Shown one piece after another: positions 1-10,489 of a DNA stretch of 64,000 nucleotides. The notes beneath the pieces are model-generated. The model searched no databases and was not told where the DNA came from. It was given only the letters and a program-made list of their open reading frames with translations. Every line of letters starts with the position of its first letter. Position 1 is the stretch's first letter. This DNA comes from Sphagnum compactum. Taxonomy: Eukaryota > Bryophyta > Sphagnopsida > Sphagnales. Position numbers and translations under genes: made by a program. The stretch is taken from contig OZ234494.1 of assembly GCA_965153455.1 (NCBI GenBank), positions 11,284,001 to 11,348,000 of the forward strand. Direction: 5' to 3'.

Positions 1-331
1 TTGCCTCTATCAATTCCTGTGCACAGATCTCTTGTATTCCCTAAGCAACTCTTCCTGAGTGCTGTGTTTTGGAATATACAAGGCTGCAAACATCTGTCAA
101 ACGGCTGTAGATGATGTCTTCTGTCTAGATGATGCAGGTGGGTCCATGCTTTAGGTTTCTAGCCATGAGTATGTCTTATTTTCTTAGAAGGGGACATATT
201 TTGACATCTGGAGTAGCATATTCTGAATAGTGTATTGATAATACTCAGAGCTATACTTTGGTTCTGAACTATACAACACCTTGCTTTGCAAGCTAGCAAT
301 CTGATATTAGTTTAACTGCAATGTTTTGAAG

Positions 332-1588
332 GATGCTGTCCAATCGTGCATCAGCACAGCGGTCACGGCAAAGGAGACAGGACCGCCTGGATCAGCTTGA
401 GGTTTTGGTATGATCTCTTTCTTTTCTTCAGGAACTTGTCCTCTTTAAAGCTGCATAAAGCCATTTATGTTATGTGCTTATTGTTGCTTGGACTTCCTGA
501 ATTCCTTGGATTTGAAGTCTATTTGCACCATGATGTTGTTTGAAAATGTCTTGGATTCATGTGATGCTGATCCTCATGGACGGATGGGATTGTTTTTGTA
601 GACTGCTCAGTTAAGAGTGGAGAATGCATCCCTGTTGCGCAAGTCAAATCTTGCTTTACAGCTGGCCAGGAAGTTTGAAGGTGAAAAGAAACGGCTCCTG
701 GAGAAGACGGAAAATTTGACCAAGGAGCTACTTGAGGCTAGGAAAATGGGGCCTGCCACAGCCAAGCTGCATGAAGAATGTCATAGCAGTCCCAATACCA
801 GCACTGACGTCAGTGAGATTGTAAGCCACTATCTAGTCCTTAGACATGTATCTGGATATCAGTTGTACATCCCCTGCCTTACTAGTGTGTATGCCATTAA
901 AGCGCACTTCCCAAGCTTTGAATGGTTGTCAACTGGATTATTTTAACTTCTAACCATGAACATAGCTCCTAAGACATCACGAGACATAATCTCATATATA
1001 GGTGTAATGAGCAATCTGGATCTAGAATTTGCTAGCAATTGATTGACTTGCCCAACATTGTAGTTCTGACACCTTGCATATGGTACTCAATAGGCTGGAG
1101 AGGCAGATTTTTCACCAGCAGTGAAGTCGAAACCTGAGAAATTGCAAGATGATGAGAAGAACCCACTTCAGTCAGTGGGAAGTGGAAGCTATGTGACTGT
1201 CGATGATCAGATGGACACAAGCGGAGATACAGATACAACAGAAGATACAGACATGACAGCAGACTGCAACAATTGGAGACCAGAATCCCATAAGGCTTTC
1301 CAAGTTTCTGACGAAGAAGATGCAGCAACGATGGTTAAGATGGCTAGCATCAGATCACCCACAAGCTGTAAGACTGGTGGCAACAATGCTCAGGTTTTCC
1401 AGCTGCCAATGAGCCTCCCTCAAGACAGCCTGCTCAGTCCAGTGGAGGTTCCAGTGACTGATTCCGATTACCTTTTCAAGGAAATTTGTGACTTGTTCGA
1501 CAATTCTTGTACCAACAACGACAGCGACATCCTGAATGAAATGGATCAGAATTGGTTGGAGAGTTTTGCTGAGTGTTTGAATGCTTGA
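332..1588 (+). CDS. bZIP transcription factor, 5' end missing (three exons visible)
   Basis: Nuclear DNA-binding protein. Exons read 332-407, 602-820 and about 1127-1588, joined by GT-AG introns; about 251 residues are visible. The first visible exon carries a canonical basic region, NRASAQRSR, fitting N-x7-R, with the first zipper leucine nine residues on. Zipper heptad positions are then L, L, L, A, F (VENASLLRKSNLALQLARKF), and the coiled coil runs on into a Lys/Glu-rich helix. The C-terminal exon is acidic, rich in Asp, Ser and Thr, and ends in a hydrophobic/acidic tail (DYLFKEICDLFDNS, then WLESFAECLNA) that could be an activation motif. Exon 332 begins one base before a codon, so at least one 5' exon lies left of the window; no in-frame candidate was found in 1-331. 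The third exon start at 1127 is chosen because the AGs at 1118 and 1121 run into a TGA. The bZIP subgroup is not assigned. Confidence 0.88.
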
Positions 1589-3060
1589 AATATTGCAGTC
1601 GTGGTTAATCTGCGAGTTTCAATATTTGAAACCTTTGTCACCTTTGCATTGTGGGGTATCATCAAACTGGGAGGTCCTGGGTTTGCAAAACTGAACAGGC
1701 ATCTAGTGTTGATTTTGTCAGACACATTGTCTCTTCTTGGATTGCAATGATGGTATCAGGTTGACAGAACCCGGTTCTCTGGCTTGTAGATTTCTCGGAA
1801 GGAGAGTCTGTGTGTCTCTGTCTGTCTTTAAGGAGCCTTGTAAGCTCATGTGTTGCAAGCCTTTATGCAGAAATGCAGAAACTGGGAGACCTATCTTCTT
1901 GCCATGATGAACATGAGCTCGCCACCAAGTTGTGATAAATACCAATATACTACTGTATCTTATATATATTCAGCTAAATGTGGAGTTTGTAAACTGTCAG
2001 TTTACATAAGTAGATTATTGTGAAGGCACATGTAGTTGCTTCTTTGGAGTTGCACTTTAGTAGCTCAAATGGTGAGCCTTCATCATTCTTTTGAAGAACT
2101 CTTTCTAAGATTTAATAAAAATAATGAACCAGATGTTTTGCTTCATGAAATAAAGATAGAAAGAAAGAAAGATTTGGGTCTGGTGATTTACTTAGCTGTT
2201 GTACTCTTTAGGCTGATTTTCTTTTTTTGAAAATTGAAATTCATTTTGCATTAGTAAAATCATCTAATCATGTGTAGTGGTTACATCCTTTTTCATGATT
2301 ATTTTTTGGACCGTTGCACATGCCATTTTTTCCCCTCACAATAGAGTTATCTGCAAAGTCACCCTGTATTCACCCTCTTTTCCATCCTCCGATCCCCACT
2401 GAAAGGAAATTTTACTAAATCTCAGTACGAAATGCTGAAACTTAACAAGGTTCAGAGAGTAACTATAGTAGTTGTACAGGTAGGAGCAATGAAAATATAT
2501 GTAGCAGCAAGTGGACACGCTTGGGAAAATGGAAAGATAGGATGAAACCCAGTTATTTCGTTTTGTAAAATTTTCATTCCCAGTTACGTGTTTGATGCCC
2601 TATTATGCTGAAACTGGCTGTTCCTGCCCCCTAATCGCATGACTTTACAGATAACTTTTAATGTGGCAACTTTTCACAAGAAAAAGGCCCTTTTTACTTA
2701 CCTTCAGCGACTTCCTTTCTTTTCTCACCAAGTTGCAAAAATTCACCCCCAAAAAAAATTGCTTGCACTGATTTTGAACCTTATGGAAAGTGCCTCCTCA
2801 AGTCTTAAAATGTATCATAGCCATCAGTTTATCAAAGAAAAATTCTACCAGTTTGTTACGCCATGCTAAGGACCTCGAATGCGGCTGTTCTGGGATTCAA
2901 GTCCCTTGCTTGGCTCCTGCCTCAGAGAGAACAGTCCTATTCTCGGTCTTTTCGATATACCTGTGGTTTTCTCAATTATGTTCTGCTGTGTGGTAGGGTT
3001 TCTAAAATCCTAATGTCCATTTCCCTACCCCAAAAAAGAAGAAAAAAGGAAAAAAAATAA
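1589..3060. other. 3' flank of the bZIP gene, no gene seen
   Basis: Includes the probable 3' UTR; an AATAAA at 2113 is a possible polyadenylation signal. The stretch ends in an A-rich run (about 3030-3060). Short ORFs here show no recognisable domain. Confidence 0.5.
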
Positions 3061-3321
3061 AAATCCCAAAAGAAATGAAGCTGTGTAATAATTGAGACTT
3101 AACAGACTAATAAAGCTAACCAACACACACAGCTGAAAAATGTTTTTTGTATGTGAAATTTTTACTTCACTTACATTTTCACTTCACTTCACCTACAAAA
3201 AATGGTGGAACTGAATTAAGAAAGGGGTACACACTTGAAGCAAAAAGATCATCTAGATTTGAGGTCAAGACAAACAAATTTTCACCACTTAATTGAGGCA
3301 ATACAAAGTACTATTATTATT

Positions 3322-3412
3322 ATTGAAATATGTATGTATGTATGTATGTACCAAACTTATTCTACTATTAAGATTATTGAAATATGTATGTATGTATGTA
3401 TGTACCAAACTT
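3322..3412. repeat. 54 bp tandem duplication containing (ATGT)n
   Basis: The stretch ATTGAAATATGTATGTATG followed by more ATGT units and ACCAAACTTATTC begins at 3322 and again at 3376, a 54 bp period. Both copies are almost identical, so the duplication is recent or maintained by slippage. Confidence 0.85.
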
Positions 3413-3477
3413 ATTCTTCAATCGATCCCCAATTGCATCAAAATCAGGGTTGGGTTTGCCTCATTTTATGACAATAA

Positions 3478-4065
3478 GTGATATTTGTGAAATTATGGCT
3501 TTCTAAGGTACAGTTTGGAATGTTTCTCTTGTTCGTATTTTAACACAACTCCCAGTCTCTTACGAGTTCGTATGATCCTCCACAGTTTGGCATTGATCTC
3601 CTTACAGATATTGTAAGCTTTACTCTTCTTATTCAAAAGAATGAGTTAAGTGGGATATTCTTTTGGGGTGTTCATAACAATGAATGAGTGATATTCATCG
3701 AATTATGAGTTTCTAAGGTACAAGTTTTGAAATGTTTCTATTGTTTCCTATTTTTGGCAGGACTCTGGTCTCTTACAATTTTGTATGATGGGAGGGATCC
3801 TCCGCCCGTACAGAGTTTGTCATTGATCTTCTACAGATCTTAAAGATTTTACTACTCTTTTTTTTTGGGGAAAAACAGCAATTGGGATTGTTTTTAAGCA
3901 GTCGTAACAATGAGTGATATTCTTCAAATTATGGTGTTTCTAATGTACAGTTTGGAATGTTTCTCTTGTTTCTTATATATTGACACCACTGGGCTACTCT
4001 TCTGGTCTCTTACGATTCCCTAACATGCTCCACAGTTTGGCATTGATCTCTTGTGACATTTATTC
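3478..4065. repeat. Three degenerate tandem copies, about 210-226 bp each
   Basis: Each copy starts GTGATATT (3478, 3688, 3914). It then keeps the same landmarks in order: an AATTATG, TTTCTAA.GTACA, TTTGGAATGTTTCT (or close), GTCTCTTACGA, and CACAGTTTGGCATTGATCT. The period is 210 then 226 bp. No coding potential is visible. Confidence 0.8.
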
Positions 4066-5550
4066 CTTTTGAAAAAACAAAAAGAGGGACTTTTTTGGGC
4101 GCTTCTGTATGTAAGAGTAGGGGTCTCCAGATGGGTATGTTCGAGCATTTTGTGGTTCTTTGATTTTGTTAATAACCTTTGGTTGCCCTTCTTCTTCTTT
4201 TTTTAACAAAAATTCAGAATCAAACAACCTCTGGTTTTGGGTTTTTGAAAACTTTCAAAATCAAAGAACTGGTGTTTGTTTTTTTTTTTCCCCTTTTTTT
4301 CCATATAAAAAATTTGGCCAGCAAAATTAGTCGAACTTACACTACTAGAAAGAAAAAAAAATTCCAAAAATTCCCAATTTATACATTAAAAATTAGCAAA
4401 ATTTCGCCAGAGGAAAAAACACTGAGTTGAAACAACCTTCAGTTCCAGGAGGACCCTTGGTTTTTGAAAATTCTCAAAGGACCAGCAGATTTCCCGAAAG
4501 ACCCAGCGAAGAACCAGCAGTTTAGGCTAAGTTCTTTGATCCGGTTCTTTAAATTGTTAGAACCCCCTTAAAGGTTCCCATTTGGAGACCTATGACCCAT
4601 ATGGAGACTATTGTCCCTTACTATATGCCCTACTTGTGATTGATGTTTGGTGTTAAATAATTCTCAAGAAAGAAGCCCGAGTGAAAAAAAACCAAGCAGC
4701 TCACATAATGGCTAATGCCCTTTAAATTGACATCCATAAGGATGATAAATATTCAACATACTAAATTGGAAGCACATGGTGGTTTAGCATGCTGGTGGAT
4801 CCTTTAGTTTTGGCAGAAATTGTTTCTTTAGTGGCCTTCACATGGACTTCACATGGACTTCACATGACCTTAGAGTGTAGGGATACCAAACTTTGGCCCA
4901 TTTCTGTCTGTGTGCATCATAATGGCTATCATTCACAAGAGGACATAGCCAAATTTGGCTACAGGTCAGAGAGCAAAGTAGAAAATTTGAGGAATGATGC
5001 TATATTCTTGTGACATCGTCTAGCCTATTGTCTAAATATGGCGACTTCAAGATTTTTTTCCTCATAATGTGACAATAGTGGGACATTTTTTTAAAGAAAA
5101 AAACCTTTGTACTTGTCACTAGAGCCTTTTTTTTTGTTGGCAAGTTGCAAAATTTCACCCCAAGTTAAATCTGCTACCAAAACCCTTTTTTTTCTTAAAT
5201 TATTAAATATTTTCACATAATCTGGTTGTTTTGTTGTGATTGTGATAGGATTACGTGGTGTTCTTTAGATTTGTCCAAAGTCTATGGTTTGAAGTGATTC
5301 ATGACATTATCTTGCGCACCCTAGATACATGCACTTACACAACCCTCATGTAATTTTTTTGACCATATAAATATGTGTAGATGAACTAGGCTAGGATTTA
5401 GGTTTACAAATGTTGTGTTTGTAGATTGCAACCCTTATGTTTGCACTTTACACCATAGCCATTATGAGTTGACCATCATCGTCTTCATCATGTTTTTAAA
5501 GTGAGCATGACAACTCCCTTCTCTCATGGTATCATTGGTCTTGTCATGGT
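4066..5550. other. AT-rich intergenic DNA
   Basis: No gene seen. There is a small triplication of CACATGGACTT near 4841-4865, and otherwise homopolymer-rich sequence. Confidence 0.5.
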
Positions 5551-6342
5551 CTTCTGAGTGTTCATTGTGATTATCATGGTTGTCCTATGTTTTGCCCTCT
5601 TTCATGGGGTTTTGGTATGTAAGGAGGGAGCAACAACACAAGATCATAAAGCTCTTAAATCAAGTTCTTGTTCATCGATGTCATGGTTTTTTTTCTTTGG
5701 TGAACATGTTTGCCTTTGTCACCTTCTTCTAATCATGCTTGTGTTATTGTTTGTCATTCATGTGCATCTTGGTCTTGGTCATCATTGTGGTCTCACTCCC
5801 CTTTGTGGGATTTTGGTGTGTAGGGAATGAGCCATAAGGAGCAAGAAGCTCCTACAACTTGGATGGTCATGCTCATCACAATCTTTTTCTAAACATGTTC
5901 ACCTTGTGGTTGTCATTACCTTCTTTAGGTAATGTTTTGTTGTGCTTGTGTTATTGTTTGTGGTTTGTGTATGTCTTAATCTTAATCATCATTATCATGG
6001 TATTTTGTTCCATTTCATGGGATTAAATGGTGTGAAAAGAGGGATCAACAACCAATGTGGAGCTCCTACGACTCAAAGTTATCATTGTTATAATCTTCTT
6101 CTCAAATGAACATGCTCACCATGTGCACTTCATCACCTTTTGTTGGCTATGCTTGCATTGTTGTTTGTGGTCCATGTGTGTCTTGGTCTTGAATGCCATT
6201 GTTGTGCTGTCTTGCTCCCTTTTGTGAGATTTTGGTGGATAGGAAAGGGATAGCAAGGAACACAACTTGTTTTTGTAGTTCAAGATCATTAGCATTGTGG
6301 TCTTCTTCTTGGGTGAACATATTCACCTTATGACCTTCATCC
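5551..6342. repeat. Degenerate 207 bp tandem array, about four copies
   Basis: Landmarks recur at constant spacing. GTGTTATTGT or its variant lies at 5741, 5948 and 6155 (207 and 207 bp). TGGGATTTTGGTG-like segments lie at 5605, 5806, 6018 and 6225 (201, 212, 207 bp). Other shared words include GAACATGTTCACCTT, GTCTTGGTCATCATTG and AGCTCCTAC. The copies have diverged strongly. The array stops at about 6342, where a CACTA sequence begins. Confidence 0.82.
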
Positions 6343-6539
6343 CACTATAAGAAATCATGGCTTTTAAGTTGTCCATCTTGACTAAAGATTTGGTCAATTT
6401 GATTAGAGGCCCTAATTCCAAAAGTGACTTGTTTATTTTCATTGCTTCAATTGAATAAAATGACATTTTGGACAACTTGATCAAATGCGACATTTAATTA
6501 AATAGGACAAAAAATGAACACCTTTAGTGAAAAAAAAAA

Positions 6540-6567
6540 GGGGGGAGGGGGGGGGGGGGGGTGGGGG
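6540..6567 (+). repeat. Poly-G run
   Basis: Nearly unbroken G tract following an A run, interrupted by one A and one T. It could form a G-quadruplex, but may also vary in length through sequencing or assembly error. Confidence 0.8.
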
Positions 6568-6712
6568 TTAATCAAATTAGACATTCAATTTTTAAAAACC
6601 ATATATATATATGTAATTATTTGTTGTTATATTGACTTGTCAACTTGTCTAATGAGAATTTGACTATTAATCAAAATGGTAATAAAAATGAATAGCAATT
6701 TGATTCAATAGA

Positions 6713-6842
6713 TAAGTAGATAGGCTAAATTAGGTAGGTAGATAGGCTAGGTGACTTGGTAGGTAGTTAGGTAATTAAACTAGGTAGGTAGGTTAGGCTA
6801 GATAATTAGTGAGCTTAGGGTAGTCAAAGTAGACCTCCTAGG
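6713..6842. repeat. TAGG-rich island
   Basis: Irregular repetition of TAGG, TAGGTAGG and TAGGCTAG separated by short AT spacers. Similar islands occur at 7545-7640 and flanking 39912-39968. No fixed period. Confidence 0.7.
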
Positions 6843-6899
6843 TAAGTTAAAAAAAATGTTCATAACAATATAATAACATAATTTATTTATTTTTAAAAA

Positions 6900-6955
6900 T
6901 TGTGCAATGGTTGAAAACTTTGTTGTTCAATGTGAAACTGAGGGGTTTTGTCATT
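6900..6955 (+). mobile_element. SINE-like tRNA-derived head, copy 1 (degraded)
   Basis: TTGTGCAATGG at 6900-6910 resembles a Pol III A box (consensus TRGCNNAGNGG), and GGGGTTTTGTC near 6942-6952 resembles a worn B box. It aligns with the better copy at 39912: shared GTGCAATGGT, ACTTTG, TCAA and TGAG.GGTTT in the same order. It sits just after a TAGG-rich island, as does the other copy. Family-level call only. Confidence 0.45.
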
Positions 6956-7544
6956 GGCATGAAAACTATCAAGACAAATGACGAAATGATAGGTCTAAAT
7001 CTAAATCCAAAACACAAAAAAAAATGGACCAAAAAAAAAACACAAAGGTTAAAACCAAAAACATGAAATTGTAAGACTAAAGTATAAACATATCTTTATT
7101 GTAATGAAATAAAAAAAACGTAAACATAGAAAGAATAAAATAAATTTATACAACAAGATCATACCTTAGATTGGTGTTGAATAGATTGAAAGTAATGGGG
7201 TGTCTTACTTTTATTTATACCCCTTTAGGGACTTAACTTTTAAAAAACTTCCTAACTACAAATGAATTATGAATTAATTTAAAATTTAATTAAAAGTGAA
7301 CTAATAATTAACTAAAAGTTAATTGAGAGTGAACTAGAAATAAACTATGAATTAATTAGAAATGAACTAATAGTTAATTATGAATCATGATTGAAAATTC
7401 ATATGAATGAACTCCATTCGTCATGCGAAAATGGTGTTCATGATAGGTTCAAATATTCATACTTGCAACCTATTCAGTTAATTTATCTTGTGATGTTGGT
7501 TTGCTAGAATATGTGGCTAATTTAGGTGCACCTAAACTAATCGC

Positions 7545-7640
7545 CTAACCTACATTTGATGTTTAAACTAGGTTTCTAGCTTAGGTGCATAACCTAAGCT
7601 AGGTTTATCTACCTACCTACTTATTTACTTACTTAGGCCC
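7545..7640. repeat. Second TAGG/CCTA-rich island
   Basis: Mixed-orientation words such as CCTAACCTA, CTTAGGTGCATAACCTAAG (a near palindrome) and CTACCTACCTACTTA. Same flavour as the island at 6713-6842. Confidence 0.6.
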
Positions 7641-7824
7641 CACATACATCTTAAGTCAAATTGATGTTCATTTAGATTAAAATGACAATTGGCCAAGTTG
7701 ATTAATGTATATGATTAGTAAAAAGAACATCAAACGAACAATTCCTTAATAAAAAAAACCATGTGCCAATTTTATGAACATTCAACTTGGACATGTCAAA
7801 ATTAACTTATCCATTATGATGGAC

Positions 7825-7865
7825 TAGTGGTAACCCGTGCCTGCAAGGCACGACACGGCACTGGG
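7825..7865. mobile_element. GC-rich hairpin resembling a Helitron 5' terminal region
   Basis: In AT-rich surroundings the words ACCCGTGCC and GGCACGACACGG form a perfect 6 bp stem (CGTGCC 7836-7841, GGCACG 7847-7852) with a TGCAA loop. Many plant Helitrons carry ACCCGTGC..GCACGGGT close to the 5' end. No TC start or CTRR end was identified, so this is a resemblance only. Confidence 0.3.
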
Positions 7866-7899
7866 ACAAAACTGGGAGTCCAAAGGAGACCCCAAAGAA

Positions 7900-8330
7900 C
7901 CCCATACTCCTAATTGGATAGAATTATATAAATACATAATATTTCATCCACATCATCAATCCATCCAGAACTCCTAATTAGATGGAACTCTAAATATGTA
8001 ATATTTTCACCTGCATAATCATCCATCCAGAACTCCTAATTGGACGGAATTACAAATACATGATATTTCATCCAAATAAATCACCATGCAAAACTTATCA
8101 TTAGATGGAACTTACGAATACATAAATATTTCATCCACATAATCAATCCATCCAAAACTCTAAGTGGACAAAACTACAAAATCTTTAATATTTCATCCAC
8201 AAATCATTCCTCCTAATTGGACGGAACTACAAATACATGATATCTCATCCTCATAACCACCCATCCAGAACTCTGAGCTCACTGGACGGAACTAAAAACG
8301 TACAATATGTCATCCACATAATCACAGAAC
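7900..8330. repeat. Degenerate 62 bp minisatellite, about seven units
   Basis: Units carry AACTCCTAATTGGACGGAA, then ACAAATACATGATATTTCATC, then CATAATCAATCCATCCAG or variants. Unit starts at about 7906, 7969, 8031, 8092, 8154, 8206 and 8269 give spacings near 62 bp, with one 52 bp unit (internal deletion). It starts about 45 bp after the GC-rich hairpin, so array and hairpin may belong to one element. Confidence 0.85.
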
Positions 8331-8394
8331 TGCCGGGTTTTCGTGCACAGAACTGCGGGGTTTTTGGGTGGTTATTTTACTTTTACAATTTGGG

Positions 8395-8512
8395 ATCTGG
8401 GTTTCAGGACCTCGACCAGACGGACGGACAGGCGGGTCCCGATCTGGGTTTCAGGGCCTCGACGGACGGACAAGACCTCGAATTTCAGGACCTCGACGGA
8501 CAGACAAGGCAC
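8395..8512. repeat. GC-rich short tandem repeat, three units
   Basis: TTTCAGGACCTCGAC-like units with GACGGACAGGC/GACGGACAAG spacers recur three times at uneven spacing. The island is GC-rich against an AT-rich background. The core GGGTTTCAGG.CCTCG also occurs in the promoter repeats upstream of eS28 (23561-23660). Confidence 0.7.
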
Positions 8513-10489
8513 TTTATATATAAGATTGGTCAAATCAATAAATGTCACAATTTGATTTTTTTTAATCAATTTTTTTGGTAAATAACCATTTTTTTGGTAA
8601 TGTCCATAGGAATTAGCATGAGCAATAAAACTTCTGTTAATAAACGTCAAGTATAATCCTTATCAATTTAACACAAGCAAGAAAAGATATGTGCTACCTA
8701 TAACCCCAAATATTTAGCATGGGCATTCTTTATTATGAACAATGGGGATTTTCTTGTTGTTAACATGTGAACAATGTGACAAACTATAACAAATGAGTTG
8801 CAATATTCCACATGTTGTCCTTCCTTGCATTGATTAAAAAGAAAACAAAAGGAGAAAAAAGGTAATTGCATACAACAAATCCTTTGGGATAAGTTCAATG
8901 AAGTGATTGTTAAAGTTTAACATTTTGAGATTTTATCTACATTTCTTTTGGAACTTGCTATTGCTAAAAGCATGTTAGGGTCACAATCAAGGAATGATGG
9001 GGGCCATAAGGCTGTGCAACTTGCTAAGAAATAACCAAAGGTGGCACCATGTGCAATTTTTATTTTTATTTGGAAACAATGTTCTTTACAAGAAACATGA
9101 TGAGATTCGAAATATATGTTTGGAAGTTTGGTGCTAGTCACGATTAGAAGGTTTTTTTTTTTACACACTTGTGAAAACATGTGGATGTGTAGATTGGCAT
9201 GATAGTTTGATTGCAAGTTGGATTTCCCTTTTTAAAGGACATTGTTCAAAAGATTCTTCCATCCATGGTTACCAGTTATTTAGATTTACATGTGCAATCT
9301 CATCTTTGTGCCACACCCGTTACTACTATTGCATTTGATTTGTGAATGAATAGAGGGTAGGAGGATACTTTTGCTCTTGTCATCAACTCTATTACAATAT
9401 ATTAGAAGCCTTGTCATAATACAATGTCAATGGGTTTGATGAGGTTGAAGAGGACATTTTAGATATTATAAATACAAAGTTTTATGATGAGGTTGAGGAT
9501 CATGTAATGCAAAATTGGAACATGTATTCATGATTTTGGTAATGCTTTGTTCATGATGCATGTGATGCCTCTTTAGTTTTGATTGAACTCTTATCCCTTC
9601 ATTGCCACTTTATAAATGTGCCAATTCAATGGTCACATTGTACATTAGAAATGCATGTTTGGTGGAACCTTTCATATGAATGAAATCTAACTTTGCATGT
9701 TCTTGCATTTTACTTTCTCTCATATTATGTTTTAGGGTAACAGCTTTCTGTAGCTTCTGCTCATGGTTCCATTGTGCCATGAGGATAAGCTGCTTATATC
9801 TCCTTCAATGGGGAAATCAGACAAGTCACCTAGGAATGCCAAAGCTCTAGGGACTCAAAGACGTCAGCAGCATAGGCTGAGATCACATTGTCAGTACTGA
9901 CACAAACCAGCGTTCTTGTCATCGAAGCCCAGAATCTACAGAGTACTGGTTAAATAACTTTTACCATTGATGCATCCTAGAGGGAGGATGAGAAAAGTAT
10001 GAAGCTCGTGACTAAATACATGTGTACATTGAACAGATGATCCTTCAGAGTGAAGTACAAAAATCCAAGAAACAATTATCAGTTTGTTGTGAACCTGTGA
10101 ACCCCAAATATATAATGCACAGTCATAAGCTACAAGGGCCTCAGGAAACTAGCCATCTTTACAGAGTTCTTGCTCTTCAGTACAATATGTGCCATGCCAT
10201 TCTCCTGCATGATGAGTCCATGTACAATAGTCTGCATAATGTGTATCAAATAACTTGGATATGCAATCCTTGTACAAAATGTGGACAAAGAGGAGTTGTC
10301 ACAAATGGTGCCAGTCTCCTCTGGAGTGCCAAGTCTACTATCTGAGATTGCAAATGATGAAATACACCTAGGCTGGTAAAATTAAAGATACACAATATCT
10401 GCACAGACTAATGTTAGGTACTTGAGAACAATTTAAGACCCCAAAACCCACAAATGAAACCTGCATCCTTGTATTCAGCAATGGTTCCA
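8513..10489. other. Intergenic DNA, then probable 3' region of MED4
   Basis: No gene seen. The part nearest 10490 is less AT-biased and probably includes the MED4 3' UTR. A 107-residue plus-strand ORF at 10022-10345 has no recognisable feature. Confidence 0.45.

Larger units (their letters stand above)
6343..7829. mobile_element. Candidate non-autonomous DNA transposon with CACTA...TAGTG ends
   Basis: The segment starts CACTATAAGAAATCATGG at 6343, just where the 207 bp array breaks off, and ends CTAGTG at 7829. CACTA-type elements begin CACTACAAGAAA and end with its complement. Sub-terminal words such as TGACA, TTGG and CAACTTG recur in both orientations (about 6459-6482, 6636-6652, 7680-7705, 7785-7805). 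Against this, the termini match for only about five bases and no 3 bp target duplication is seen. No transposase is present. The interior holds a G-run, TAGG-rich DNA and a SINE-like head. Confidence 0.3.

Noticed and set aside
2878-2905. B-box-like GGGATTCAAGTCCC, as in a tRNA or SINE
   Set aside because: No A box at the right distance upstream, and no cloverleaf could be built.
7900-8330. Regular repeat array considered as CRISPR-like
   Set aside because: Units are continuous degenerate tandem copies without unique spacers, in a plant nuclear context.
10022-10345. 107-residue plus-strand ORF
   Set aside because: Ordinary composition, no domain, lies in the probable 3' region of MED4 on the other strand.
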